Below, one piece after another: positions 23,867-30,987 of a DNA stretch of 32,684 nt. The DNA is taken from positions 1-32,684 of the forward strand of contig CAMWJS010000025.1 in the NCBI GenBank assembly GCA_947174635.1. Reading direction: 5' to 3'. Position 1 is the first letter of the stretch, and each line of letters starts with the position of its first letter. The stretch comes from an uncultured Muribaculaceae bacterium (lineage in GTDB: Bacteria; Bacteroidota; Bacteroidia; Bacteroidales; Muribaculaceae). A model generated the notes under the pieces. The model ran no database searches. It saw only the letters and a program-made list of their open reading frames with translations, and was not told the origin of the DNA. Position numbers and translations under genes: made by a program.

Positions 23867-25111
23867 ATGCGTAATCTAATCGCAATCCTCATAGCCTTCG
23901 TCGCCATTGCCGCCGGAGCCCGCACCGTCAGCGAAGTGCCCAACGTGCATCTCGCCGACTCCACCCGTTTCGTATCCGACCCCGACGGCTACCTGTCGCC
24001 CGCGGCCATCTCGCGCACCGACTCCATCATCGGCAACATGTGGCGCACCACCACATCCGAGCCTGTCACTGTCATCGTAAAAGACCTCAGCGGCAATGAC
24101 ATCGACAACTTTGCCACCGAACTTTTCGAAGCCTGGGGCATCGGCAAGAAAGATACCGACAACGGCCTGCTGCTCCTTATCTCGGTCGACGACCGCAGAG
24201 CGGCGATACGCACCGGCCGCGGCATGGAAATCGCGCTCACCGACGCACGCTGCGGACGCATCATACGCAACATCATAGCTCCCGCCATGAGAGAGGGCGA
24301 TGTCGACGCCGCCGTAGTCAATTCGGCCCGCGCGGTGTCCGACATCATCACCGACCCGGCACATGCCGACGACCTCATTTCGCAATATGCCAACAACCCC
24401 TCCGCGAAAAAAGACAACTTCTTCCGCTCGTACCTAATCCTCGGCGTAGTAATGTTCTTCGGCATGCTGATTGTAGCCGTCGCCGTCAGCATCAGCTCCC
24501 GCGGACTCGAACGACACGAGCGCTACGAGAAACTGCGCAAGCTCCGCCTGCCGTTTCTTGTCATCACAGTCGGATTTCTCGGCATTCCGGTGCTCAGCTA
24601 TCTGCTGCTGATGCTGCTCATGCGCCATGCTCGCAGAGCTCGCTCGCTATGCCCCAACTGCAACCACACCATGCGTCTCATCGACGAGGTGCACGACAAC
24701 GACTATCTGACCCCCGCACAGGACCGCGAAGAGAATATCGGTTCGGTCGACTATGACGTATGGCACTGCGACGAGTGCGGCACCAACCGCATACTTCCCT
24801 ACGTCAACCACAACGTCCCCTACAAGGTATGCCCCGTATGCGGTTCGCGCGCCGAAGTCGAGGAGTCAAACGTAGTCCTCTCCCAGCCCACAACCTCGGC
24901 CAAAGGCTTCGGCGAAAAGACATTCTACTGCAAAAACTGCAACAAACGCCGCCGCGTGCGTTATGAAATAGCCAAAGTCGTGGCGCCTCCGGTCATAATC
25001 CCTATGGGAGGAATAGGACGCGGAGGCGGCTTCGGCGGAGGCGGAGGTTTCGGTGGGGGCAGCTTCGGCGGAGGCTCTACCGGTGGCGGCGGTGCCTCCG
25101 GCGGATGGTAA
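23867..25111 (+). CDS. TPM-domain membrane protein with two zinc-ribbon-like pairs
   Basis: Predicted membrane protein. A signal peptide (residues 1-18) is followed by a TPM domain (about 35-165, with GIGKKDTDNGLLLLIS and IRTGRGME typical of the family), then two membrane segments (about 189-209 and 230-252). The part after the second helix has paired cysteines C262/C265 with C301/C304 and C322/C325 with C355/C358, resembling two zinc ribbons. The last 40 residues are nearly all glycine with Phe and Ser, ending GGW, like YgcG-type proteins. TPM proteins have been linked to photosystem repair in plants and to phosphatase activity; the bacterial role is unclear. It is flanked on both sides by composite repeat spacers. 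Confidence 0.85.
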   Translation: MRNLIAILIAFVAIAAGARTVSEVPNVHLADSTRFVSDPDGYLSPAAISRTDSIIGNMWRTTTSEPVTVIVKDLSGNDIDNFATELFEAWGIGKKDTDNGLLLLISVDDRRAAIRTGRGMEIALTDARCGRIIRNIIAPAMREGDVDAAVVNSARAVSDIITDPAHADDLISQYANNPSAKKDNFFRSYLILGVVMFFGMLIVAVAVSISSRGLERHERYEKLRKLRLPFLVITVGFLGIPVLSYLLLMLLMRHARRARSLCPNCNHTMRLIDEVHDNDYLTPAQDREENIGSVDYDVWHCDECGTNRILPYVNHNVPYKVCPVCGSRAEVEESNVVLSQPTTSAKGFGEKTFYCKNCNKRRRVRYEIAKVVAPPVIIPMGGIGRGGGFGGGGGFGGGSFGGGSTGGGGASGGW

Positions 25112-25118
25112 CGCGATT

Positions 25119-25277
25119 AATTCATAATTCATAATGCATAATGCATAATTATGCACTGCAATCAGCAATTCCTCCCGCAAGGTCAGACATGTCCGACCCG
25201 TCCGACTGGTCCGACATGTCTGACCTTAAATTCATTAAAGTCCTTAATGACCCTAATGACCTTAATGACCCTACCGC
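25119..25277 (+). repeat. composite repeat spacer B: ATTCATA leader plus two 9-bp arrays
   Basis: ATTCATA/ATGCATA repeats with a 7-bp period span 25120-25150. Five GTCNGACNN units follow with exact 9-bp period (25182, 25191, 25200, 25209, 25218). A second 9-bp array then runs from 25224 to 25277 with units such as CCTTAATGA and CCCTAATGA. It ends exactly against the stop codon of the convergent alcohol dehydrogenase gene. Confidence 0.85.
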
Positions 25278-26450
25278 CTAAAGGTTCATTATCTTAAAGA
25301 TTTCATAGGTGTCGGCCTGCGTGAGGCGATAGTATCCGCCTATCACTTCGCCTTTGTTGGCGTGCAGGCGCTTCACGAGCAGGTCGATATCGGGATTCTC
25401 TATCCCCAGTTCCCCGAAACTTACAGGCAGCCCTATCGAGCCGTAGAATGCCCTCAGACAGCTTATACCCTCGAAGGCAGCGGCGCGGTCGTCGCTCTCT
25501 TTCACATCAAACACTCGACGCGCGAACTGAGCCACACGCTCAGGCTTATGGTCGGCCATAAACGTCATCCACGCCGGGAACACCACAGCGAGACCCGCTC
25601 CATGCGTCACGCCATACACCGCCGAAATCTCATGCTCCATGAAATGGCTAACCCAGTCCTCAACGCGTCCGCAGCCACACACACCATTGTGGGCAAGCGT
25701 TCCGGCCCACATGATATTGGCGCGGGGCTGATAGTCGGTCGGAGCCGACATTGTGCGCGGAGCTTCAGTTATGATAGCCTTAAGCAGCCCTTCTGCCACG
25801 CGGTCAGTGGTCTCACAATCGTCGGTAGGGCTGAAATAACGTTCCATGATATGCGCCATCATGTCGGCGATGCCGCTTGCCACCTGAAACGGCGGCAACG
25901 TGAATGTCAGTTCCGGATTGAGTATTGCGAACTTGGGGCGCAGCGCCATGTCGGTGCGCAGTGATATCTTCTTCATATCGCTCTTTCGGGTGATGACAGA
26001 GTTGCCCGAGCCCTCGCTGCCGGCTGCCGGGATTGTGAGCACCACGCCCACCGGAAGCGCCTTCTGCATCACTGCCGTCCCTTCGTAGAAATCCCAGAAG
26101 TCACCGTCGTAAAGCACACCGCCCGCAATCGCCTTGGCAGTGTCGATAGCGCTTCCGCCGCCCACGGCAACAAGACCGTCGACACCCTCGCGCCGGCATA
26201 TCTCTATACCTTCGTAAACGCGGTCGTCAGTGGGATTGGGGTCAATGCCCGTAAGTTCCAGCGTCTGCACTCCGGCGGCACATATCGACACGAGCACGCG
26301 GTCAAGAAGCCCGGAGCGGCGCGCCGAACCGTGACCCGACACAACAAGCACTTTCTTCACTCCCATCGCGGCGGTAAGTTCCCCGACCTGCGACTCAACG
26401 CCTCGTCCGAATATATATCGCGTAGGCGAACAATACGAAAAATCTATCAT
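25278..26450 (-). CDS. iron-containing alcohol dehydrogenase (YqhD/butanol dehydrogenase-like)
   Basis: NAD(P)H-dependent aldehyde reductase / alcohol dehydrogenase of the Fe-ADH family. The cofactor motif GGGSAIDTAKA lies at 97-107. The metal ligands D196, H200, H269 and H283 fall at the same spacings (4, 69, 14) as in the YqhD type as I recall it. The 390-aa length is normal. Possible roles are detoxifying aldehydes or making alcohols in fermentation; substrate range is not readable. A CAAAGATA at 26480-26487 (TATCTTTG on the minus strand) is a likely -7 element. The gene ends directly against the 9-bp repeat array. Confidence 0.92.
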   Translation of the reverse strand: MIDFSYCSPTRYIFGRGVESQVGELTAAMGVKKVLVVSGHGSARRSGLLDRVLVSICAAGVQTLELTGIDPNPTDDRVYEGIEICRREGVDGLVAVGGGSAIDTAKAIAGGVLYDGDFWDFYEGTAVMQKALPVGVVLTIPAAGSEGSGNSVITRKSDMKKISLRTDMALRPKFAILNPELTFTLPPFQVASGIADMMAHIMERYFSPTDDCETTDRVAEGLLKAIITEAPRTMSAPTDYQPRANIMWAGTLAHNGVCGCGRVEDWVSHFMEHEISAVYGVTHGAGLAVVFPAWMTFMADHKPERVAQFARRVFDVKESDDRAAAFEGISCLRAFYGSIGLPVSFGELGIENPDIDLLVKRLHANKGEVIGGYYRLTQADTYEIFKIMNL

Positions 26451-26586
26451 AATTATCTGGATTAGTTATTCTTCTACGGCAAAGATAACAATAAGCCCGG
26501 CAACGTGACTATTATTTTCTGAAATTTTTCGGATACGGCTAATATACCACCATATTATGAGAGAGTATCACCTTCGGCTGATAATC

Positions 26587-26619
26587 AAAAAGGCAATCCC
26601 GGTTAAGGACTGCCTTTTT
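26587..26619. terminator. terminator downstream of pnp
   Basis: AAAAAGGCAATCC (26587-26599), loop CGGTTAA, GGACTGCCTTTTT (26607-26619), one mismatch. The A/T flanks give a U-tract on either strand. It lies 26 bases past the pnp stop. Confidence 0.88.
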
Positions 26620-26644
26620 TATAGTATATAAGTAGTTTTGTCAA

Positions 26645-28864
26645 TTACTTGCGGGGACCGCGATCGCCACGGTCGCGGCGGGGTCCACGGTCATTGCCGC
26701 GGTCACGACGCGGGCCACGGTCGCCACGGGGAGCACGTTCAGGCTCTACGTAGCCTTCGGGCTTGGGCTGAAGCGCACGCATCGACAGGCGGTATTTGCC
26801 GGTTTTCTTGTCGATCTCGATAAGTTTCACCTCTACGACGTCGCCTTCCTTGAGACCTGAAGCCTCCATGTCGGCCAGACGATCCCATGAGATTTCCGAG
26901 ATATGGAGCAGACCGTCGCGGTTGGGCATGAACTGCACGAATGCGCCGAATTCCATAATCGAGCGAACTGTGCCGGTGTAGACCTTGCCCTCTTCGGGAA
27001 GCTCCACGATGGCGTTGATCATCTCGATAGCCTTGTCCATCGACTCCTTGTTGGTGGCAGCAACTTCTATGAAGCCGCCCTCATCGATTTCGTCGATTGA
27101 AACAGTAGCGCCGGATGCTTCCTGTATACCCTGGATGACTTTTCCGCCCGGGCCGATGACAGCACCGATAAGATCTTTGGGTATGAGCATAGTGACGATA
27201 CGGGGCACATTGGGCTTGTAGTCCTCGCGGGGCTGGGGTATTGTCTCCTCGATGATGTCGAGAATGTGGAGACGTCCGTCGCGGGCCTGGTTGAGAGCGC
27301 GTTCGAGAATTTCATATGAAAGACCGTCGCACTTGATATCCATCTGCGTTGCAGTGATACCGTCACGCGTACCGGTCACCTTGAAGTCCATGTCGCCGAG
27401 GTGGTCCTCGTCGCCGAGGATATCGCTGAGGATAGCGTATTTCTGACCGTCAGAAATCAGACCCATTGCGATACCTGCAACCGGACGCTTCATCTTCACA
27501 CCTGCATCGAGCAGCGAGAGTGTGCCGGCGCATACGGTAGCCATCGACGACGAACCGTTCGATTCGAGGATGTCGCTGACAATGCGGCATACGTAGGGGA
27601 AATCATCGGGGAACATGCGTTTGAGCGCACGGTGGGCGAGATTGCCGTGACCTACCTCACGACGGCCTACGCCGCGGGTGGGACGGGCTTCGCCGGTCGA
27701 GAAGGGGGGGAAGTTGTAGTGGAGGAGGAAACGCTCGCGGCCTGTGTTGAGCACGTCGTCAAGAATCTTCTCGTCGAGCTTGGTTCCGAGGGTCACGGTA
27801 GCGAGAGCCTGGGTCTCGCCGCGGGTGAACACTGCCGAGCCGTGGGGTGCCTGCAGGTAGTCGGTCTCGCACCAGATGGGACGGATTTCAGTTGTCTTGC
27901 GGCCGTCGAGACGGATGCCTTCGTCGAGCACGCAGCGACGCATTGCCTCTTTCTCTACATCGTGGTAATAGCGTTTCACGAGGGGAGCTTTCTCATCGCG
28001 CTCCTCTTCGGGAAGCGATTCGATATACTCGTCGCAGATAGCGGCGAACGACTCGGCGCGCCAGTGCTTGTCGGCCGAACCGGTCTTGGCGATAGCGTAA
28101 GCCTTGTCGTAGCATTTGTCATGCACGTCCTTGCGGAGCTCCTCGTCGTTGACTTCGTGGCAATATTCGCGTTTCACGGTCGAGCCTACTTCTTCGGCAA
28201 GCTCCATCTGAGCCTTGCACTGCTCCTTGATGGCATCGTGAGCAGCTTTGAGGGCGGCGAGAAGGTCGGCTTCCGACACTTCGTTCATTTCGCCTTCCAC
28301 CATCATGATATTGTCGTAGGTGGCGCCTACCATCAGCTCCATGTCGGCGTTCTCGAGCTGTTCGAATGTCGGGTTGATGACAAACTCACCGTTGACACGG
28401 GCTACACGCACCTCGGAAATCGGGCCGTTGAAAGGTATGTCTGAGACAGCGAGAGCGGCCGAGGCTGCAAGTCCGGCAAGAGCGTCGGGCATGTCAACGC
28501 CGTCAGATGAATACATTGTGATGTTTACAAATGTGTCGGCATGGTAGTTTTCAGGGAAAAGGGGACGGAGTACACGGTCCACCAGACGTGAGGTAAGGAT
28601 TTCATAGTCCGAAGCGCGGCCTTCACGCTTGAGGAAACCGCCGGGGAAACGGCCTGCCGATGAGAATTTCTCTTTGTACTCTACTTGCAGGGGCATGAAA
28701 TCGACCCCTTCGCCCGCTTCTTTTGCGGTAACAACAGTGGCGAGAAGCATGGTTCCACCGAGACGCAACTCTACGGCACCGTCGGCCTGCTTGGCCAGCT
28801 TGCCGGTCTCAATGGTAATCTCGCGACCATCGGGCAGTGCGATGGTTTTCTTAATTACGTTCAT
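26645..28864 (-). CDS. pnp: polyribonucleotide nucleotidyltransferase (PNPase)
   Basis: Phosphorolytic 3'-5' exoribonuclease in RNA decay. Two RNase PH domains (about residues 1-220 and 310-540) show [16 protein letters not shown], the [25 protein letters not shown] block, and [20 protein letters not shown] domain (about 555-615, with [13 protein letters not shown]) and an S1 domain (about 622-694, with [22 protein letters not shown]) follow. The last 45 residues form a basic Arg-Gly-Asp-rich tail, an RNA-binding-like extension. At 739 aa it is slightly longer than E. coli Pnp because of this tail. A TAACTTTG on the minus strand (28904-28911) is a likely -7 element. A terminator follows at 26587. 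Confidence 0.97.
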   Translation of the reverse strand: MNVIKKTIALPDGREITIETGKLAKQADGAVELRLGGTMLLATVVTAKEAGEGVDFMPLQVEYKEKFSSAGRFPGGFLKREGRASDYEILTSRLVDRVLRPLFPENYHADTFVNITMYSSDGVDMPDALAGLAASAALAVSDIPFNGPISEVRVARVNGEFVINPTFEQLENADMELMVGATYDNIMMVEGEMNEVSEADLLAALKAAHDAIKEQCKAQMELAEEVGSTVKREYCHEVNDEELRKDVHDKCYDKAYAIAKTGSADKHWRAESFAAICDEYIESLPEEERDEKAPLVKRYYHDVEKEAMRRCVLDEGIRLDGRKTTEIRPIWCETDYLQAPHGSAVFTRGETQALATVTLGTKLDEKILDDVLNTGRERFLLHYNFPPFSTGEARPTRGVGRREVGHGNLAHRALKRMFPDDFPYVCRIVSDILESNGSSSMATVCAGTLSLLDAGVKMKRPVAGIAMGLISDGQKYAILSDILGDEDHLGDMDFKVTGTRDGITATQMDIKCDGLSYEILERALNQARDGRLHILDIIEETIPQPREDYKPNVPRIVTMLIPKDLIGAVIGPGGKVIQGIQEASGATVSIDEIDEGGFIEVAATNKESMDKAIEMINAIVELPEEGKVYTGTVRSIMEFGAFVQFMPNRDGLLHISEISWDRLADMEASGLKEGDVVEVKLIEIDKKTGKYRLSMRALQPKPEGYVEPERAPRGDRGPRRDRGNDRGPRRDRGDRGPRK

Positions 28865-28903
28865 AAAATGGTTCTATATTTTCTTATACTTCTAAAATTC
28901 GTA

Positions 28904-28911
28904 CAAAGTTA
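28904..28911 (-). promoter_or_regulatory. -7 promoter element of pnp
   Basis: TAACTTTG on the minus strand, 39 bases before ATG 28864. No TTTG sits exactly 20 bp upstream; the nearest TTG is at a 15-bp spacing, so only the -7 half is well supported. Another TAACTTTG on the plus strand at 28944-28951 could serve the divergent gene. Confidence 0.45.
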
Positions 28912-28943
28912 CCACTTTTTTTTCAACTGTTAAAGGTTTTTAT

Positions 28944-28951
28944 TAACTTTG
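28944..28951 (+). promoter_or_regulatory. -7 promoter element for the FemAB-like gene
   Basis: TAACTTTG on the plus strand in the 186-base divergent spacer, about 100 bases before ATG 29051. A T-rich stretch, but no exact TTTG, lies 20 bp upstream. Confidence 0.35.
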
Positions 28952-29050
28952 ACACGTTAATATTACAAAAAAATATTAACCTCTATTACAATTTTTTTCG
29001 GCGAATTTTCGCTGATATAAAAATCCGGCTACAGACACGCCCCGACACTC

Positions 29051-29971
29051 ATGATAGAAAATCTGGTTTCCGTAACTCCCGATGACTTCGACCGCTTCTT
29101 TCCGAAGCCGTCAACAGCGTTTGGCTCAGCGGCATTCAACATGCTCAACAGCGGCAACGCAGAGCGTGTGGAATGTCTTGTCGGCTGTGACGCTTCCGGC
29201 TCACCGGTGATGGGTCTCATTGCCGGACTGCGCGACGGCGCATGGCGCTCGCCGTTCTCTGCGCCTATGGCCGCAATCTCCTGGCGAAACGACCCGAGTA
29301 TCGCCACCGTAGAGAGTTTTCTACGCAAGGTCACGGAATATCTCGCCCCTATCCCTCTGCGCATTGTGCTTCCGCCATCGTTTGTAGCGCCTTCAATGCT
29401 TTCGCAGATAGCCGGCACGGCCATGAACATGGCTTCGCACGTCACTGCCGACTTCAATTTCCACTATGACCTTTCACTGTTTCCCGACTTTGAAAAACAT
29501 CTCACACCAAGCGCACGAAACAAATACCATCAGTCACTAAAAGCAGGATTCATCTTCGACGCCGCAGACATAGCACGCGCATACGCCGTTATACGAGCCA
29601 ACCGCACAGCCAAAGGCTATTACCTCGCCATGACCCTTGAGCAAGTCGAAGCCACAGCCGAGGCAATCGACATCGACGCTTTCGTGCTGAGCCTTGACGG
29701 CACCGACGTCGCCTCCGCCATCGTCTACCGCATAGCTCCCGGAGTAGCCCACGTGGTCTACTGGGGCGACACCCCTGGCTTCGAGCGTATGCGCCCCATG
29801 AACATCCTCCCCTACCACATCTTCAGCCACTACCACTCGCTTGGCTTCAATATTGTCAATATCGGCACTTCATCGACCGACGGCGTTGCCAATCACGGAC
29901 TCTGCAGCTTCAAATCTTCGCTGGGCTGCACCCTCTCCCTCATCCCCTCCCTGCTAATTAATAATTCATAA
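29051..29971 (+). CDS. FemAB/GNAT-like acyltransferase family protein
   Basis: A 306-aa protein that looks like the double-GNAT FemAB-type fold (Acetyltransf_6-like) common in Bacteroidota. The recognisable part is in the second half: SARNKYHQSLKAGF, then FVLSLDGTDVASAIVYRIAPGVAHVVYWGD, and a closing FKSSLGC similar to the FKxxFG end of such proteins. No signal peptide is seen, so it is probably cytoplasmic. The donor and acceptor are unknown; peptidoglycan or cell-surface modification is only one possibility. The last codons (LLINNS and the stop) are made of the ATTCATA repeat, so the C-terminus may have been altered by repeat insertion. Confidence 0.7.
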   Translation: MIENLVSVTPDDFDRFFPKPSTAFGSAAFNMLNSGNAERVECLVGCDASGSPVMGLIAGLRDGAWRSPFSAPMAAISWRNDPSIATVESFLRKVTEYLAPIPLRIVLPPSFVAPSMLSQIAGTAMNMASHVTADFNFHYDLSLFPDFEKHLTPSARNKYHQSLKAGFIFDAADIARAYAVIRANRTAKGYYLAMTLEQVEATAEAIDIDAFVLSLDGTDVASAIVYRIAPGVAHVVYWGDTPGFERMRPMNILPYHIFSHYHSLGFNIVNIGTSSTDGVANHGLCSFKSSLGCTLSLIPSLLINNS

Positions 29972-30144
29972 TTCATAATTACGATGCATAATTGCGTCAG
30001 ACGCGTCGGACCTGTCTGACATGTTGGACGTGTCTGACAGGTCCGACACGTCCGGGCAACCTCAGCCTGAGTACTCGGAAAACTCCGAGAACTCAGAGTA
30101 CTCTTCCGCCCGCATGGCCAATTATGAATTATGAATTATGAATT
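29963..30144. repeat. composite repeat spacer C flanked by inverted ATTCATA leaders
   Basis: Lies between convergent FemAB-like and frdB genes. The left leader (29964-29993) reads ATTCATA/ATGCATA with a 7-bp period; the right leader (30120-30144) is the inverse, TATGAAT. Between them are six GTCNGACNN-type units with exact 9-bp period (29996-30049) and a second array with CTCNGAGNA-type units (about 30064-30108). It looks like two facing copies of the composite element. Confidence 0.85.
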
Positions 30145-30199
30145 GCACAATACAAAGAGAGGGGGCAGCCGCCGGCTGCCCCCTCTCTTTGTATTGTGC
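30145..30199 (-). terminator. 26-bp perfect hairpin at the end of frdB
   Basis: Perfect inverted repeat: arms 30145-30170 and 30174-30199, loop GCC, 26 pairs without mismatch. It touches the frdB stop codon (30200-30202). On the minus strand it is followed by AATTCATAATTC, a poor U-tract. It is likely a terminator or an RNA-end stabiliser and could also stop plus-strand readthrough. Confidence 0.85.
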
Positions 30200-30955
30200 T
30201 TAGTCTTTGAACTTCGCTTTGATAAATTCGCGGTTGAGACGGGCGATGTTGCTCAACGGAATGCTCTTGGGGCATTCTGCCGCACATGCGCCGGTGTTGG
30301 TACAGTTACCGAAACCGAGCTCATCCATCATCTTGACCATGGCGCGGGCGCGACGTGCGCGTTCCACCTGACCCTGGGGAAGAAGTGCGAACTGGCTTAC
30401 CTTAGCTGATACGAAAAGCATTGCCGAACCGTTCTTGCAGGCAGCGACGCAAGCGCCACAGCCGATGCAGGTTGCTGAGTCCATAGCCACGTCGGCAACC
30501 TCTTTTGAGATGGGAGTGGCATTGGCATCGGGAGCACCGCCGCAGTTGAACGATACGTAACCGCCGGCCTGCTGTATTTTGTCGAACGCGTTGCGGTCGA
30601 CAGTGAGGTCGCGGATTACGGGGAATGCAGCCGAACGCCACGGCTCGATGGTGATGGTGTCGCCATCGTTGAATTTGCGCATGTGGAGCTGGCAGGTAGT
30701 GATGCCCTGAACGGGACCGTGGGGGTGACCGTTGATATAGAGCGAGCACATACCGCAGATGCCTTCGCGGCAGTCGTTATCAAACACTACCGGTTCCTCA
30801 CCTTTCTCCACGAGCTGCTGGTTGAGCATGTCGAGCATTTCGAGGAATGAGCTGCCGGTTGACACATTGTCGACCTGATAGTTGACGAAACGGCCTTTTT
30901 CCTTGGGACCGCGCTGACGCCAAATCTTCAAGTTTACCGAAATTGTATGTTCCAT
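30200..30955 (-). CDS. frdB: fumarate reductase/succinate dehydrogenase iron-sulfur subunit
   Basis: Iron-sulfur subunit of quinol:fumarate reductase or succinate dehydrogenase, on the cytoplasmic face of the inner membrane. The [2Fe-2S] ligands are C62, C67, C70 and C88 (CREGICGMC...CQL). The other clusters are carried by [15 protein letters not shown] (C163, C166, C169, C173) and [16 protein letters not shown] (C218, C224, C228). At 251 aa it matches the Bacteroidota type, in which the complex works mainly as fumarate reductase in anaerobic growth. It lies 32 bases after frdA on the same strand; a cytochrome b subunit gene would be expected upstream, outside the window. Confidence 0.94.
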   Translation of the reverse strand: MEHTISVNLKIWRQRGPKEKGRFVNYQVDNVSTGSSFLEMLDMLNQQLVEKGEEPVVFDNDCREGICGMCSLYINGHPHGPVQGITTCQLHMRKFNDGDTITIEPWRSAAFPVIRDLTVDRNAFDKIQQAGGYVSFNCGGAPDANATPISKEVADVAMDSATCIGCGACVAACKNGSAMLFVSAKVSQFALLPQGQVERARRARAMVKMMDELGFGNCTNTGACAAECPKSIPLSNIARLNREFIKAKFKD

Positions 30956-30987
30956 TGTTGTAATATCTTATAAGTTTGACGTTTCGA

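Noticed and set aside
25182-25277. Possible CRISPR array.
   Set aside because: Units are 9 bases with no unique spacers, and no cas genes are present.
27401-28444. A 347-aa plus-strand frame inside pnp.
   Set aside because: Antisense shadow of a highly conserved gene, with no recognisable domain or promoter.
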